DNA from: CAVOKN01 sp963696505
GTDB taxonomy: Bacteria > Pseudomonadota > Gammaproteobacteria > Burkholderiales > Rhodocyclaceae
Assembly (NCBI GenBank): GCA_963696505.1
Contig: CAVOKN010000021.1
Coordinates: 124,001 to 188,000, forward strand
DNA: 64,000 nucleotides
Reading direction: 5' to 3'
Both the position numbers and the translations under genes were made by a program. The stretch's first letter is position 1; each line of letters begins with the position of its first letter. The notes below the pieces were generated by a model. The model worked only from the letters and a program-made list of their open reading frames with translations. It was not told the origin of the DNA and searched no databases. Of this stretch, positions 37,285-46,757 are shown one piece after another.

Positions 37285-37302
37285 ACCATACAAGATACCA
37301 TA
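37283..37302. promoter_or_regulatory. Direct-repeat operator of the second vapBC locus
   Basis: ATACCATA occurs at 37283-37290 and again at 37295-37302, a 12-bp period, covering the antitoxin start codon. RHH antitoxins bind such repeated short boxes. Confidence 0.6.
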
Positions 37303-37931
37303 TGCGGGACCGGCAAGATCGCGATGTTGCTCCTTGTCGCGCGCGCCCGCCGCTGAGGCCTCCTTCGGCTGTGTCCGTGCGGGTCCGACTGGCCGCTTTG
37401 AGGTAAGGAGATCAGGCCAGCGGATGTCGCTTCAGGGTCGGGACCGGACGGCATTCTCGGGTCAAGCCGTCCTTCGCGTTGCCAGCACAGTTCAATGACC
37501 GCTGACGACTACACTGCGGTCGGAGCGCGCGCGAGGCCCGATGACTCCTATGGCCGACGACTTGTCAGTGACCACTCGTCTCGAATGACCGCTTCAGTTT
37601 TCTACCTGCCTTTGAACCGCTGATGGCGTGACAGGCGGCAGTGGGTCGGAAGATTGCGGTGACGAGTGGCTCCTTTCCGGAAGCGAAATGTCACCGACCG
37701 CTTTCCGGCGATGAACCTGAAGAGAGGCCCGTCGCATCCCGACCCGTTGCAGCCGTTGAACTTCACCAACTTCGAATGGCCGGTCTGCTCACCTTGCGGA
37801 TTCTTGCGCTGCAACAGAAAATTATCACTCGTCTGCACAAGCCGAACCCGGCCCACGCCATCGCGACCAATCACTCGCGCTTCAATCCTTCTTGGACTTT
37901 GAGATTTCCCACCTTTGACAAGGAACTGCCG
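37303..37931. other. Intergenic stretch without a recognisable gene
   Basis: About 630 bp between the divergent vapB and the AstE-like gene. Frames extend into it from the latter gene, but coding character begins only at 37932. No repeat seen. Confidence 0.5.
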
Positions 37932-39110
37932 ATGTTCAAAGAACCTCTGGTTAGCTGTATGCTCCGCAATCTCATAAAGTCGTTGCTGATCGCCCCGTTT
38001 GCACTGACCGGTATCGGTATCGCTCAAGCCCAAGTCAGCGCCCCTGCAACCCCGGCCAAGATCAGCACGGTCTACACCGGCGACGTGATCAACGGCAAGA
38101 AGGTGGTCAGCTCGCTGAACACGGGTGATCTGGAGCCCGGCAAGAAACACCTGCTCTACTTCCAGGGCGTGCAGATGTCCACGGGACAGCACTGGTATGT
38201 GTCCGTGATCGTGGCCAAGGGGGCCAAGCCCGGCAAGCGCATCACGCTGACCAGCGGCGTGCACGGTGACGAGATGAGTTCGGTGCACACCGTGCAAGCC
38301 GTGATGAGCCAGCTGAACCCGGCCGAGATGTGGGGCACGGTGATGGCGGTGCTCGACATCGCGCGCCCTGCGATGGAGAGCATGCAGCGCCGGTGGCCGA
38401 GCTCCGGGCGCGGCTTCGAGCTGACCGACATGAACCGCGAATGGCCCGGCAACGAAAACGGCGTCGGTGCCGTCAGCCGCCAGGCCGGGCTGGTGTTCAA
38501 CCGGCTGCTCCGGCCCAACACCGACCTGGCCATCGACTTCCATACCGGGACCACCGGCCTGGACGTGTCCGCGTTTCACATCGGAGACATGCGCATCCCG
38601 GAAGTGAAGACGATGATGATGCTCTACCCCGTCCCGGCGATCTTTGACAACCCGGTTTACCCCGGTGTGCTGCACAAGGCCTACATCGATGCCGGCATTC
38701 CCGCGTTTACGCCGGAAGTCGGCGCGGCGCGGCGGCTGGATCTCGCCATGATCCCCCTCTTCGTCGAAGGCACGATGAACGTCTTCAACCACTACGGCAT
38801 GGTTCCCGGCGCGATCGGACGCACCGCGGCCGATGCCAACGTTTACATCGGGAAGAGTGCGGTTCCCGTGCTGACCACCCACGGGGGATTCATCGAATTG
38901 CTGGTCAAACTGAACGCCAAGGTCACGCCAGGACAAAAGGTGGCCAACCAGCGCAACGCTTTCGGGGAAGTGGTGGCCGAGTACACCGGCCCGGTCAACG
39001 GACTTGTCGGGGGCCTGCGCAGTGACGCCACTTCGGAGCCCGGCAACGTGCTGCTCTTCATCCTGGCCGACGCCGCACCGGTGTCCGGCGCAGCCCCTTA
39101 CTCGGAGTAG
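37932..39110 (+). CDS. Exported AstE/aspartoacylase-like zinc carboxypeptidase-fold enzyme
   Basis: A 392-residue protein of the succinylglutamate desuccinylase/aspartoacylase group (M14 fold). A signal peptide (LIKSLLIAPFALTGIGIAQA) follows the start. Seen: zinc ligands in SGVHGDEMSS (His and Glu) and later IDFHTGT (His), ELTDMNREWPGN as in deacylases, and a C-terminal beta domain (AKVTPGQKVANQRNAFGEVV). Start ATG 37932 has AAGGA 7 bases upstream. Probably removes an acyl group from an amino-acid derivative in the periplasm; substrate unknown. Confidence 0.88.
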   Translation: MFKEPLVSCMLRNLIKSLLIAPFALTGIGIAQAQVSAPATPAKISTVYTGDVINGKKVVSSLNTGDLEPGKKHLLYFQGVQMSTGQHWYVSVIVAKGAKPGKRITLTSGVHGDEMSSVHTVQAVMSQLNPAEMWGTVMAVLDIARPAMESMQRRWPSSGRGFELTDMNREWPGNENGVGAVSRQAGLVFNRLLRPNTDLAIDFHTGTTGLDVSAFHIGDMRIPEVKTMMMLYPVPAIFDNPVYPGVLHKAYIDAGIPAFTPEVGAARRLDLAMIPLFVEGTMNVFNHYGMVPGAIGRTAADANVYIGKSAVPVLTTHGGFIELLVKLNAKVTPGQKVANQRNAFGEVVAEYTGPVNGLVGGLRSDATSEPGNVLLFILADAAPVSGAAPYSE

Positions 39111-39449
39111 CGCGCGGCACCCAGGTTGGCAGATCGCGTGCAGCCACGTTGTGAAACGCTTCTCGAGTGGTTGCGCATTGCTGCGAGGCAGCGCTTCGAG
39201 CCAAGCAGTCGTTCAGATGACTGATCTTGGGCATGCGCGGCCGTCCACAACTGGCCGCAACTCGCCCACTCGTCCCCCGGATGTGTCGCTCAATAACCGC
39301 TCCAGCAATCCGGTGGCAGGTGGGTGACGTGGCGCGCGGCTGGTCGCGGTCATCAGCCTTCCGATATGGCAGTGGTCGCAGCGGATCGCCGATTGCGCGT
39401 GTTATCAATCTTTGATAATCTTGGCTACCCGTCTCCGGGAGACAGAGCG
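39111..39449. other. Intergenic region before parDE
   Basis: About 340 bp; the only clear feature is the parDE operator palindrome at 39402-39418. Confidence 0.5.
39402..39418. promoter_or_regulatory. Palindromic operator of parDE
   Basis: TTATCAA-tct-TTGATAA, perfect 7-bp arms, 31 bases before the parD start in a locally AT-rich patch. Expected binding site of the RHH antitoxin dimer. Confidence 0.7.
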
Positions 39450-39719
39450 ATGCCGTCCAGCTATGCCCTAGGTGATCATTTCGAGCAGTTCATCAAGCGC
39501 CAGGTCGAGGGCGGGCGCTACGCCAGCGCGAGCGAAGTTGTGCGCGATGCCCTGCGCCTGCTCGAAGAGGAGGAGCAGCGGCGCGTGGCCACCCTTGAAG
39601 CGCTGCGCGCCGAGGTCAGGAAAGGATTGGCAAGCGGCAGGGGCCGTCCGGCCGAAGAAGTCTTCGACCGCCTGGAACGCAAGTACGCCGGCCTGGCTGC
39701 GACACGCCACAAGAAGTGA
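39450..39719 (+). CDS. parD: ParD-type antitoxin
   Basis: An 89-residue RHH antitoxin: YALGDHFEQFIKRQVEGGRYASASEVVRDALRLLEE is the ParD DNA-binding half, followed by a charged helix (RRVATLEALRAEVRKGL) that binds the toxin. It overlaps the parE start by 4 bases (GTGA). Confidence 0.93.
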   Translation: MPSSYALGDHFEQFIKRQVEGGRYASASEVVRDALRLLEEEEQRRVATLEALRAEVRKGLASGRGRPAEEVFDRLERKYAGLAATRHKK

Positions 39720-40015
39720 CGCGTGTCATCCTCACCGTCCAGGCCGAACTGGATCTGGAGGAAATCGGCGACTACATCGCTGCCGACAATCCCGAGCGAG
39801 CCCTGTCGTTCGTGTCCGAGATTCGGAGACACTGCGAACGCATCGCCAAGGCTGCGCTTGCCTATCCAGCGCGGCCGGAACTCGGCGAGGGGCTGCGCAG
39901 CTGCGCTCACGGCCGCTACCTCATCTTGTTCCAGCCCGGCACCAAGGAAGTCCTGATCGTGCGCATCCTTCACGGCGCCCGCGACCTGCCGGCGCTGTTC
40001 CGCGACAGGTCGTGA
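39716..40015 (+). CDS. parE: ParE-type toxin
   Basis: A 99-residue ParE/RelE-fold toxin starting at GTG. Seen: ILTVQAELDLEEIGDYIA, the helix with FVSEIRRHCERIA, and the C-terminal strand YLILFQPGTKEVLIVRILHGARDL typical of ParE. ParE toxins poison DNA gyrase. Intact and coupled to parD. Confidence 0.92.
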   Translation: MTRVILTVQAELDLEEIGDYIAADNPERALSFVSEIRRHCERIAKAALAYPARPELGEGLRSCAHGRYLILFQPGTKEVLIVRILHGARDLPALFRDRS

Positions 40016-40103
40016 CGAGGGGGTTGGTTTCCGCTGCAAACGGAGGCAACCCGCTCTCGGTCGGGCAACGGCGCGGGAGCCATTGCCCAAGGACAACGTG
40101 CCG

Positions 40104-41327
40104 ATGAGCACCGGCAAACCAGCACCCTGGACGTTCCGCAGCCGCTTCCGGCGCGGGTCATTCGGCTGGCGTGGCTCGAAGCCGGCCATCGCCCGCATCG
40201 ACGAAGCCCTGGCCGAAATCCGCGCCGCCGCGCGCAGCAACCTGGCCCACGGCGCCGAGGGCGCGGTGCTGTTCCTGGAGAAGCTCTCGCCCGCCCTGAG
40301 CGATGTCGACAGCTCCTCGGGAGCGCTCGGCAACGCCACCGCCGCCGCCGTCGCCACGCTGGTGCCCCTGATCGGCACCGCACCCGTTGCCGACTCGGTG
40401 CGCGACAAATGGCTGGAGCGGCTGTACACGGCGCTGGAGGGGGACGATCCGCCCTACATCGAATCGCTCGGCGACCACTGGGGGACGCTGTGCGCAACAC
40501 CGGCGCTGGCCTCCCACTGGGCCGACACCCTGCTGCCCGGTCTGCAAGCGGTGGCGAAAGTGCGAGGGACCGGACAGTTCGCGTGGTTCCGCGGTACGGT
40601 CGCCTGCTACAGCGCGCTCTACGCTGCCGGCCGACACCAGGAAGTGCTGGACCTGCTCGCCCAGGAGCCTCGGCCGATCTGGCCCTGCCTCGTCTTCGGT
40701 GCGCGGGTGCATGCCGCGCGTGGCACGGTGGATGAGGCCATCGGCTGGCTGCAGGAGCGGGCTGGCGGCACCTTCTCGGCGTACGCCCTGGCGAGCGTTG
40801 CCGAGCAGCTTCTCCTGGCGGCGGGTCGGCGCACCGAGGCCTACGCGCGCTTCGGCATTGCCGCCAATCCGGCGAACACTCATCTGGCAACGTACCGCGC
40901 CCTGGCGAGAAAGTATCCCGAGATTCCGGCCGAACGGCTGCTCGCCGATCTCATCGCCTCCACCCCCGGCGAGGAAGGCAAGTGGTTCGCCACCGCCAAG
41001 ACGCTGCGGCGCCTTGACTTCGCCATCGCCCTGGCCCAGCGCTCGCCCTGTGATCCAAAGACACTCATCCGGGCCGCGCGCGACCACGCCGAAGGCGAGC
41101 CGCGGTTTGCCCTCGAAGCCGCCGTGTCCGCCCTGCACTGGATGGCCCAGGGGTACGGCTACGAGCTCACCGGACTGGACGTGCTGGCAGCCTACCGGCA
41201 TGCCCAGGAGTCGGCGGAACGACTGTGCGTCTCGAACGATGTCGCGAAGCGCTTGGAACGGGTGCTAGCCGACGCGGGGCCTCGATCGCAGTGGATGCGT
41301 CAGATCCTGTCCCTTCCCGGTCGCTGA
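40104..41327 (+). CDS. Helical repeat protein of unknown function
   Basis: A 407-residue protein (an ATG at 40083 is an alternative). It is almost entirely helical; segments such as AWFRGTVACYSALYAAGRHQEVLDLLAQ and AALLVHAARGTVDEAIGWLQE-like pairs resemble TPR or HEAT units. No signal peptide. It shares the style, not clear sequence, of the TPR protein at 2780. No operon partner. Function unknown. Confidence 0.7.
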   Translation: MSTGKPAPWTFRSRFRRGSFGWRGSKPAIARIDEALAEIRAAARSNLAHGAEGAVLFLEKLSPALSDVDSSSGALGNATAAAVATLVPLIGTAPVADSVRDKWLERLYTALEGDDPPYIESLGDHWGTLCATPALASHWADTLLPGLQAVAKVRGTGQFAWFRGTVACYSALYAAGRHQEVLDLLAQEPRPIWPCLVFGARVHAARGTVDEAIGWLQERAGGTFSAYALASVAEQLLLAAGRRTEAYARFGIAANPANTHLATYRALARKYPEIPAERLLADLIASTPGEEGKWFATAKTLRRLDFAIALAQRSPCDPKTLIRAARDHAEGEPRFALEAAVSALHWMAQGYGYELTGLDVLAAYRHAQESAERLCVSNDVAKRLERVLADAGPRSQWMRQILSLPGR

Positions 41328-41412
41328 ACGGTTTCGCTACCCTCGGATACGAGAGCTCCACCGCAAGGGGCGTCCAAAATCAGACTCCCTTCAACCACGA
41401 AAGGAGTTGGTC

Positions 41413-42026
41413 ATGGAAAGCATTCGTCACGAGCCATGGAACAAGGGCAAGCTAGCTGATCGGCCAGAAGCCCCCGCTCAAGCCCAAGGACATCTGGGCG
41501 GTGCGCATCCACTTGCAGGCGGCGCACCAGGTGCGGGAGCTGGCGCTGTTCAACCTCGCCATCGACAGCAAGCTGCGCGGCTGCGACTTGGTGAGCCTGC
41601 GGGTGCGCGATGTGGCCCGCGGCAGTCAGATCCTGCCCCGCACGATGGTGATGCAGCACAAGACCCAGCGGCCGGTGCAGTTCGAGCTGACGGAGCCCAC
41701 GCGGGAGGCACTCACAGCGTGGATTACCAAGGCCGCGCTGAAGTCCGACGACTTCCTCTTTCCGAGCCGGTTGCACGGCTCCCCGCATCTGTTGACCCGG
41801 CAGTACGCCCGCATCGTGCATCGGTGGGTGGCTTCCGTCGGCCTGGATTCGTCGGCCTACGGCACCCACTCGATGACGGACCAAGGCGACGCTAATCTAT
41901 CGGCGTACCAAGAACTTGCGCGCAGTGCAACTGCTGCTTGGCCATTCCAAACTTGAGTTGACAGTGAGGTACCTGGGGATCGAGGTCGATGATGCGCTGG
42001 AAATCGCAGAGCAGACTGAGATCTAA
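41413..42026 (+). pseudogene. Short tyrosine recombinase, frameshifted twice
   Basis: Corrected length about 203 residues, a known type of small phage-integrase-like protein. Seen: MESIRHEPWNKGKL, then IGQKPPLKPKDIWAVRIHLQ, the first catalytic Arg in SKLRGCDLVSLRV, and, in the third frame, RTKATLIYRRTKNLRAVQLL and LGHSKLESTVRYLGI (His and nucleophile Tyr). A 4-base gain near 41452 (AGCT doubled) and a 2-base loss near 41876 break the gene. Both are net +1 shifts. Confidence 0.8.
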
Positions 42027-42050
42027 CTTCACCATTGTCTGCTGCTGGAC

Positions 42051-42079
42051 GTCCGTGGCGGGGACTCCCCGCCACGGAC
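42051..42079. terminator. Perfect hairpin after the recombinase relic
   Basis: GTCCGTGGCGGGG at 42051-42063 and its exact complement at 42067-42079 around a 3-base loop. No T run follows. It could be a transcription terminator or a recombination-related structure. Confidence 0.55.
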
Positions 42080-42407
42080 TACCGTCGGCGCATCATGCGA
42101 CCGACACTGCCCATCACTCGTCACGCTAGGTCGGCAAACAATTGCCGCCTTGAGGCAAGGATATTCGGCACGCCAAGGGAAATCATGGGCGCTTGGCGAC
42201 CCATCTCGGTCATACGGTCAGCGCGACCGAGCGTCCGCTTCCGAGAAAAAGAGTCATCGGTAAGCCTCAACTGGAAGGCAGGCCAATTCCCCTCAAGCCA
42301 GTCGCTACTTGTGGCGGCCGGCAGTCGTATCCGAAGCGGTCTGCTACCGAGCACATCCAATGGGTTGGCACTGCCTCCTGCCGCCGTCTGGAGCACGAAG
42401 GTGTAAA

Positions 42408-44787
42408 TTCAGATTTCCTGATCTCGGCGGAAACTGGGCTTGCACTTTTTACACCAAAGCGAAGATCATTTTGGCGCCGGTCTCAGGGTGTTGGAATTCT
42501 TGTTGCGTGATTTCCTCCAGCAGGGCGGCAATGGCTTTGTCATGAGCCGGGTTGGCCATTCGGTGGATCCGGATGGTCAGGGTTTTGGCAACATCGTCCG
42601 GCGCGATGTCTGCGGATGAAACGAAGAGTTCGCGGATCAGCGCGCGAGCTTCGTCCTCTTTCGTCAGATGCTGTTTCAATAGACCGACCAGGGCTGTCTC
42701 TGCACGATAAGCGATCATTTTCACGGTGTCCGACAGCATCTTGTTCAGCGGCAATAACTGTGTGGGCCGCTCGGCCTGCGGCAGGCTGCTGATCGGTACT
42801 TTCTTGGGTGTCGTCTTGCGCTGCTCACGCAGTTGCGCCAGTTGCGCCTGATGCACCTGAATCGCTTCGGTCGCCTCGGCCTTTTTCTGCACGTCGGCAC
42901 CGTTGGCGAGACCTAGTTTTGCCCATTCCGCCTGAAGCTTGCGTTCGATGGAGCGTGCGCTTGCGATCTTTTTCTCCAGCGCTCGCCGTGCCGGATTGAC
43001 GACCACGACGGTGCCAGGAAGGCTTTCTGCGCCATACTCGATAAGTCCATCGATATCATAATGTTGCATCATGTAGGCGAAAAAGTTTTCCTGGCACCAC
43101 CGGGAGAACATTCGCCCGCCAATCACCATGCTGCCCAGATGCCTGGCGCTGGTGATGACGGCAGTTTGATGCCCCGTTGGCGCCAGCCGCCGCACTTCGC
43201 TCACCGGCAGCGAATCTTTGCCGCTGGTGAGCAGGGTTTCGCGCAGGGCGAGTTTCATGCGCGCGCTGCCGCCGCCCGGAATGGGCACCTCCTGCTCGGC
43301 AAATTCAGCTTCAGGCCAGGCATCCTTGACGTTCTTGCGATAGGTGATGGCGCCAATACGGTGTTTCCACAGCGCCGACAACAGACTGTGCGTTGCGCCT
43401 TCGCGGTCGAAGACGATGACAAAGCGATGCAGTTGCGGATCGGCACTGAGTTCGTCACGGCTCGGTTGCTGGGGAACACTGTTCAGCAGTTCCGGCACGA
43501 TGTCCTTGAGCAGGGTGTCCGCCAGACCTTCGGTGACTGCCTTGGAGACCACGAAGAAGGGCCGCCCCACGGCATCGTTAACCCAGTAGTCGGACGTGCC
43601 GCGCAAGCACAATTTCTGGCGCGAGACGTAGCGGCGCGGCAGGTTCGCCTCAGCCCCGTGATAGACACGGATGTGGGCATCGACATACAGATACCCGGCT
43701 TCCTCAGGCTCGCTTGCCATCCAGCTCTTACTCAGTTCCTTCATCCAGGCACCCGGATTCCCCGTGCTCGCCATCAGGCTGATCTTTTCTCGCAAGGTGC
43801 GTACTTCCGGGACGCGATCAATGCCGATGACTTTGCCGAATTCGCCCGGCGGGATGTGGCGCAGCCCTTCGGGCCGACGAATGCGTCCCAGGGCCATGAA
43901 GCCAAGGGTCAGCAGAATGTGCAAGGCGCTATAGAATCCTTTCGGCAGCCTCAGGTGGCGTCCCAGTCCGCTCAGCAAGCCATTGGCGCACAGCGCCGGC
44001 AGTCCGACGAGCAGGCCACCCAACTGAACGTCATGGCCGCTCTCAAACCGGGTGGTGGCGCTTTCCGCCAGTCCGACTGCGGCGGCCATGCGTTCATCCG
44101 CCCGCGTGCAGGCCGTCCCCATGCCGGCAGCCGCTTGCGCATCGGCGCGGCTACGTTCGCTCTTGCTGCTGCCGATCACGGGGGCCAGAACGGCGTCATT
44201 GCCTTTGGGCAACACCGGAACGCCTTGCCGTTTGATGGCCTTGCGCAGTGTGGATTCCTGAACCCCCGCGCGTCGCGCTACTTCCACCGGGGGCAATCCT
44301 TCATCGAGAAGCTTCCCGCATTGGGCACTTTTCTCGGCGGTCATGACACGCGGCTTGGTCGGCTTGGCGGCACCAAAGAATGATGCGGATCCCTCTTCGC
44401 GGTATCGCCGGGTCCAATGCATCAAGGTCCGGTGCGGGATCGACAGCGGCGCCTGCTCCAGATCACGCGCCCGAACATGCCTATTGGCCATCAGACTCGC
44501 CAGCACAAAACGCATGCCTTGCTGGTCGCCTATCGGGTGCGAATAGTAGTTGTCGCCTCCCAGAAAATACGTCCTGGTGCCGTCCCTTTCCAGAATGCTG
44601 AGAGCGTCACCAATTCTCTCCGCCCCTTCCGGAAATCCTGGCAAAAACGACTGCTTGTACATCGCCGCTCCTTCGCTTCATTGAGCGACCATCATATGCA
44701 CAACGCAAGCACCTATCAACAACAAATAGTGCCAACGCCGTTTCCTATAATCCCCCCATTTTGTTGGCCGAGATCAGGAAATCTGAA
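42408..44787 (-). mobile_element. Insertion sequence of 2.4 kb with a very large transposase
   Basis: Bounded by perfect 21-bp inverted repeats at 42408-42428 and 44767-44787 (each contains TTTCCTGATCTCGGC or its complement). It encodes one 737-residue protein on the minus strand. No certain target duplication. The IS family is not one I can name. Confidence 0.82.
42449..44662 (-). CDS. Large putative transposase (737 residues)
   Basis: Fills almost all of the element. N-terminal half: LSIPHRTLMHWTRRYREEG and MTAEKSAQCGKLLDEGLPPVEVARRAGVQESTLRKAI, a helix-turn-helix domain. The central half has IGIDRVPEVRTLREKI, YLYVDAHIRVYHG and HRFVIVFDREGATHSLLSAL, which look like the beta strands carrying DDE acidic residues. 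The C terminus has a coiled coil (KKIASARSIERKLQAEW). No stop or frameshift, so it may be active. Confidence 0.75.
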   Translation of the reverse strand: MYKQSFLPGFPEGAERIGDALSILERDGTRTYFLGGDNYYSHPIGDQQGMRFVLASLMANRHVRARDLEQAPLSIPHRTLMHWTRRYREEGSASFFGAAKPTKPRVMTAEKSAQCGKLLDEGLPPVEVARRAGVQESTLRKAIKRQGVPVLPKGNDAVLAPVIGSSKSERSRADAQAAAGMGTACTRADERMAAAVGLAESATTRFESGHDVQLGGLLVGLPALCANGLLSGLGRHLRLPKGFYSALHILLTLGFMALGRIRRPEGLRHIPPGEFGKVIGIDRVPEVRTLREKISLMASTGNPGAWMKELSKSWMASEPEEAGYLYVDAHIRVYHGAEANLPRRYVSRQKLCLRGTSDYWVNDAVGRPFFVVSKAVTEGLADTLLKDIVPELLNSVPQQPSRDELSADPQLHRFVIVFDREGATHSLLSALWKHRIGAITYRKNVKDAWPEAEFAEQEVPIPGGGSARMKLALRETLLTSGKDSLPVSEVRRLAPTGHQTAVITSARHLGSMVIGGRMFSRWCQENFFAYMMQHYDIDGLIEYGAESLPGTVVVVNPARRALEKKIASARSIERKLQAEWAKLGLANGADVQKKAEATEAIQVHQAQLAQLREQRKTTPKKVPISSLPQAERPTQLLPLNKMLSDTVKMIAYRAETALVGLLKQHLTKEDEARALIRELFVSSADIAPDDVAKTLTIRIHRMANPAHDKAIAALLEEITQQEFQHPETGAKMIFALV

Positions 44788-44978
44788 ATTATGGCTTCGG
44801 AAACGTCTGCCGCGCCCGATTGCGCTTGCACCGTGCAGGTGTCGTATCTGCCGGCCGCGACGCGAAGAGCGAATGAAAATGTGCATCCAAGGCAGAAAGA
44901 CTGATTCAGTACCGAGGTTATGGTGCATCTGGCAAACGACTACGCCTTGCACTTGCCGGATTTCAAGAGGAAATGTGA

Positions 44979-46499
44979 ATGAAGCCTAAACATATGATGG
45001 CAATGGTGGCTGGTATGTTCGTGTGCGTTCTGGCTGCCAGCACGGCGCAAGCGCAAACCCCGCCGAAGATGAAGATGACGACCGATATTCCGGCGGGTAT
45101 TGCAATCCCAGACACGGTATCGACTCGTTTGGGCACGCTGAAATTCTTCGACGGCTTTCCGGATGACACGAGCGTCGAGAAACTCTATGACAGTCTCGAC
45201 TTCCAGCGCGCGGTGCAGTCGTACCTGCTAGGGCTGCCACCGGTCAATCAGCTGGCGAACCGCAAGGGCATCCTGGAGGTGGGGCCGGCCAACACGACCG
45301 TGCCGATCTTCGAGACGATGATGAACGCGCGCTCGATCTTCCTCACGCCGAATAACAACACGCCATACACCTGGTTCTGGCTGGACCTGCGCGGCGGCCC
45401 GCTGGTCGTGGAGGTTCCGCCGAAGGTCCTCGGGCTGCTCGACGACATGTGGTACCACTTCGTAACCGACATCGGGATGGTGGGGCCTGACAAGGGCGAG
45501 GGCGGCAAGTACCTGATCCTCCCCCCGGGCTACAAGGGCGAGGTTCCGCCGGGCTACTTCGTGGTGCGTTCGGCGACCTACAGCAACTGGATCGCCTGGC
45601 GCACCTTCCTGGAGAACGGCGATCCGAAGCCCGGCGTGGACCGGGTCAAGCGTTTCACGAAGATCTACCCGGTGGGGCAGGCCGCCAATGCGCCGAAGCT
45701 GAATTTCGTCAACGTCTCCGGCCGCGATTTCAACACCGTGGGCCCGGCGGACTATCCCTTCTGGGAATATCTCAACCAGGTGGTGCAGGAGGAGCCGACG
45801 GAGTCGGTCGACCCCACCACACTGGGCCTGTGGGCTTCGATCGGCATCCAGAAGGGCAAGCCCTTCAAACCGGATGAGCGGATGAAGAAGATCCTCACCG
45901 AGGCGGCGCTGGTGGGCGATGCGACGGCCCGCGCCATCATGTACCGCTGGCGCTCGCCCGAGGGCTACTACTACCCGGACACGAAGAGCGCCTGGCGCCT
46001 TGGATTTGTCGGCGGCTATAAGTTCGAGGAGAACGGTGCGCGCATTCTCGACGCGTACTCGGGGTTCTTCTTCTACGCCACCGGCGTCACGCCGGCCATG
46101 GATTCGAGGGAGGTCGGCCAAGGGTCGCAGTACATGGCGGCCTTCGTGGACTCGACGGGCAGGGCGCTCGACGGTGGCAAGAGCTACAAGCTTCACCTGC
46201 CTCCGAACATTCCAGTTGCCAACTTCTGGTCGGTGATCCTCTACGACAACCAGACCCGCTCAATGCTCCAGACGGACCAGCAGTGGCCGGCCGTCAGCAG
46301 CCAGACCAAGGGGCTGGTGGTGAATCCGGACAGTTCCGTGGACGTGTACTTCGGACCGGTCGCTCCGAAGGGCAAGGAGAGCAACTGGGTGCAGACCGTC
46401 CCCGGCAAGGGCTGGAACACGCTCCTGCGTCTCTATGGTCCGCTGCAACCTTGGTTCGACAAGACGTGGCGGCCAGGCGAGATCGAGTTGATCAAGTAG
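44979..46499 (+). CDS. Exported DUF1254/DUF1214 protein
   Basis: A 506-residue protein with a signal peptide (MMAMVAGMFVCVLAASTAQAQ). The N-terminal DUF1254 half has IFETMMNARSIFLTPNNNTPY, the C-terminal DUF1214 half has ILYDNQTRSMLQTDQQWPAVSSQ and VDVYFGP. The family is widespread and of unknown function. AGAGGA 8 bases before ATG 44979 supports the start. It stands alone between two IS elements. Confidence 0.9.
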   Translation: MKPKHMMAMVAGMFVCVLAASTAQAQTPPKMKMTTDIPAGIAIPDTVSTRLGTLKFFDGFPDDTSVEKLYDSLDFQRAVQSYLLGLPPVNQLANRKGILEVGPANTTVPIFETMMNARSIFLTPNNNTPYTWFWLDLRGGPLVVEVPPKVLGLLDDMWYHFVTDIGMVGPDKGEGGKYLILPPGYKGEVPPGYFVVRSATYSNWIAWRTFLENGDPKPGVDRVKRFTKIYPVGQAANAPKLNFVNVSGRDFNTVGPADYPFWEYLNQVVQEEPTESVDPTTLGLWASIGIQKGKPFKPDERMKKILTEAALVGDATARAIMYRWRSPEGYYYPDTKSAWRLGFVGGYKFEENGARILDAYSGFFFYATGVTPAMDSREVGQGSQYMAAFVDSTGRALDGGKSYKLHLPPNIPVANFWSVILYDNQTRSMLQTDQQWPAVSSQTKGLVVNPDSSVDVYFGPVAPKGKESNWVQTVPGKGWNTLLRLYGPLQPWFDKTWRPGEIELIK

Positions 46500-46757
46500 A
46501 TCAAGTAGAGCGGAAAGTAGCCGGATGGCAAACGGTTGCGGCGGACGGCGCTAACGCGCCGCCGAATCGAGACCGCTGGGCGGGGCCAGAGCACGTTTGC
46601 CGGTGTCCGGTTTGGAGCGGGCAGATTGGAAAGCTATGTATCCGCAATCTGTCTGAACCGGACATCTTGGCGAAGCCCGGCCATGGCGGCAATTGGCCGG
46701 AGGGTGAAGTCGCCAATGGCCGCTTCGGAGCATTCCAGTTCGCAGAATCTGGATTTA
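46500..46757. other. Intergenic region before ISAzo13 copy 2
   Basis: Opens with a short tandem repeat (GATCAAGTA, spanning the stop codon and the bases after it); otherwise nothing recognisable up to the IS end. Confidence 0.5.

Noticed and set aside
37602..38936. Long minus-strand frame opposite the AstE-like gene
   Set aside because: His/Arg/Val-rich shadow of the real gene; no start signal or domain.
43061..44383. Plus-strand frame of 440 codons inside the 2.4-kb IS
   Set aside because: Antisense shadow of the transposase.
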